Origin: Leuctra nigra
Taxonomy: Eukaryota; Arthropoda; Insecta; Plecoptera; Leuctridae
Assembly (NCBI GenBank): GCA_934045905.1
Contig: OW203762.1
Coordinates: 46,959,411-47,023,410 of the forward strand
Reading direction: 5' to 3'
Length of the DNA stretch: 64,000 bases
The notes below the pieces were generated by a model that had not been told where the DNA came from, did not search any database, and saw only the letters and a program-made list of their open reading frames with translations. Positions 62,780 to 64,000 of the stretch are shown here, one piece after another. The translations under genes and the position numbers were made by a program. Positions within the stretch are counted from its first letter, which is position 1; every line of letters begins with the position of its first letter.

Positions 62780-63660
62780 TTAAACGCGACCAGCAATTAC
62801 TCACAAGGCAAGTTACAAGACAAGACGCAAGGTACTTGTAGCGCAACAAGTGGGCGCAACCTGAGCATTAAGAACAACATACCAACACTCACTTAATAAT
62901 ACCGTTCCTTGCTTTCACACAGATAACACAGTTTTATTGCTATTTAGACATTTTTAAATGTAATGTTTCAAATAAAATTGATCGAACCTGTATCTCAAAC
63001 ATCAGCTAAACTCTTCCTCAAACCACAATGTTTAAATAGTTCTCGTTAATCTATAATATGCATAACAGTGCATACAACACAAATTCCCAGATGTTTAGTG
63101 TAAAGTGAAAACGTATAGTTTCTCTCAAAATTATGTTGTAAAGTGGCAGTTGAGTTGTCAAAAATATAATAGAAATGTCGGTATTTTACTGTTGTTATAG
63201 TAACATATGTTCTTCCAAAGTTTTAATGCGCGATCCACTGCAGAAATGATAAATTGTAACGCAACAGTTGCAATTTAAGAAATGAAAGAATGTGATGAAA
63301 ACATAATGTAGTGTGTTTTTGTGTGCGTATAAATCAATGTTGGAGAGAAGAAACGATAAATCTGATACATGAGCCCTTATTATGAATTATGCATGGCAGT
63401 TTGTCACCGTGTTCTCGTTTATAATGCTAGTGTGTATGGTAATGTCGACTGCCCACCATCCAACATCGCCTTAATGTCATTACACTACTCGGTATGTAGA
63501 GGGGATTAAAAATCACTTAGTTTAGAGAACAGGGCAGTGATTACGTTATAATTTATAGCGTTGAGGTAGGACATGTAACTCCTACTGACTATAGATATAC
63601 AGCTAGGCTTTAATTAGTTGAGTATATATTCTCGCGTGACATAGCTTGAAGATGCTTGAA

Positions 63661-63682
63661 GCAACGCGTAGATAAGCGAGTG
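63661..63682 (-). repeat. Dispersed 37-bp repeat, copy 5 (minus strand, partial)
   Basis: The reverse complement reads ACTCGCTTATCTACGCGTTG, matching the first half of the repeat at 405-444 with a few substitutions. Confidence 0.35.
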
Positions 63683-64000
63683 TTTGTTGGGTGTAAAGCA
63701 GTGAACCTCTCCGACCAACCGCTGCCACCAAAGTGATGCCATTACTCCCTTCTCGTGACTTACCTTAACCATCAAGTACACTAAACATCTCTAATCATTG
63801 CCACCAAGTTGATTCTCGTAATGTTAATTATGTATTTAAGCTAAGTAGCACCTATATAGTGGTGTTATTATTACGTTATTTCCAACTACTTCCACTTTTC
63901 TAAGAAATACTTAGATGGGTGTCAATTCGCCGGAATCAGCATACTTGACTTTTTATCGGCCTTTTGAAGAATTTCGATGTACCAGCTGTATACTTTCAAA

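Larger units (their letters stand above)
62215..64000 (+). other. Nox5 intron 6, start only
   Basis: Probable donor GCAAGT. No continuation of the EF-hand coding sequence is found before the window ends. Contains the 35-bp array (62443-62755) and a dispersed repeat copy on the minus strand (63661-63682). The remainder is AT-rich with no recognisable feature. Confidence 0.7.

Overview
The window is eukaryotic nuclear DNA from an arthropod, most probably an insect. It is AT-rich, has long introns with GT-AG and GC-AG splice sites, SINE- and hAT-like repeats, minisatellites, and almost no long open frames. I cannot name the species.

One gene can be read with confidence. It is the 5' part of an EF-hand NADPH oxidase of the Nox5 type on the + strand. 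A promoter with a perfect CRE, a CRE half-site and a TATA box (2874-2898) precedes coding exon 1 (3085-3318). Five more coding exons follow at 36795-36889, 48896-49007, 51920-52017, 61749-61869 and 62064-62214. All reading phases join correctly and encode the first ~270 residues: a low-complexity acidic N-terminus followed by the Ca2+-binding EF-hand module. The haem-binding membrane core and the FAD/NADPH domains must lie beyond base 64000. Intron 4 has a GC donor, as phase requires, and intron 6 probably has one too.

The other ~98% is upstream DNA and introns (33.5, 12.0, 2.9, 9.7 and 0.19 kb, and a sixth that runs off the end).
- Intron 1 carries a Cys-rich orphan open frame (4359-4823), a TTAA-flanked element, two related SINEs, a 15-copy 55-bp array, a palindromic MITE beside a 24-bp minisatellite, a ~40-bp minisatellite, and an antisense candidate first exon with a signal peptide (29252-29360).
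- Intron 2 carries an old ~110-bp array and a MITE.
- Intron 3 begins inside a 32-33-bp minisatellite that copies its own 5' splice site, followed by a foldback element.
- Intron 4 holds a 310-bp palindrome and a 5.5-kb structure with ~1.43-kb inverted arms. Its centre holds a hAT-like element with 8-bp target duplications, which in turn contains a second hAT element with its own 8-bp duplications.
- Intron 6 has a 35-bp array bracketed by short inverted repeats.

The protein product would be a Ca2+-activated, superoxide-producing membrane enzyme. The repeats do not belong to its function, but several of them (inverted arms, the splice-site minisatellite) could affect processing of its transcript. 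I found no CRISPR, prokaryotic operon, rRNA gene or intact tRNA gene.
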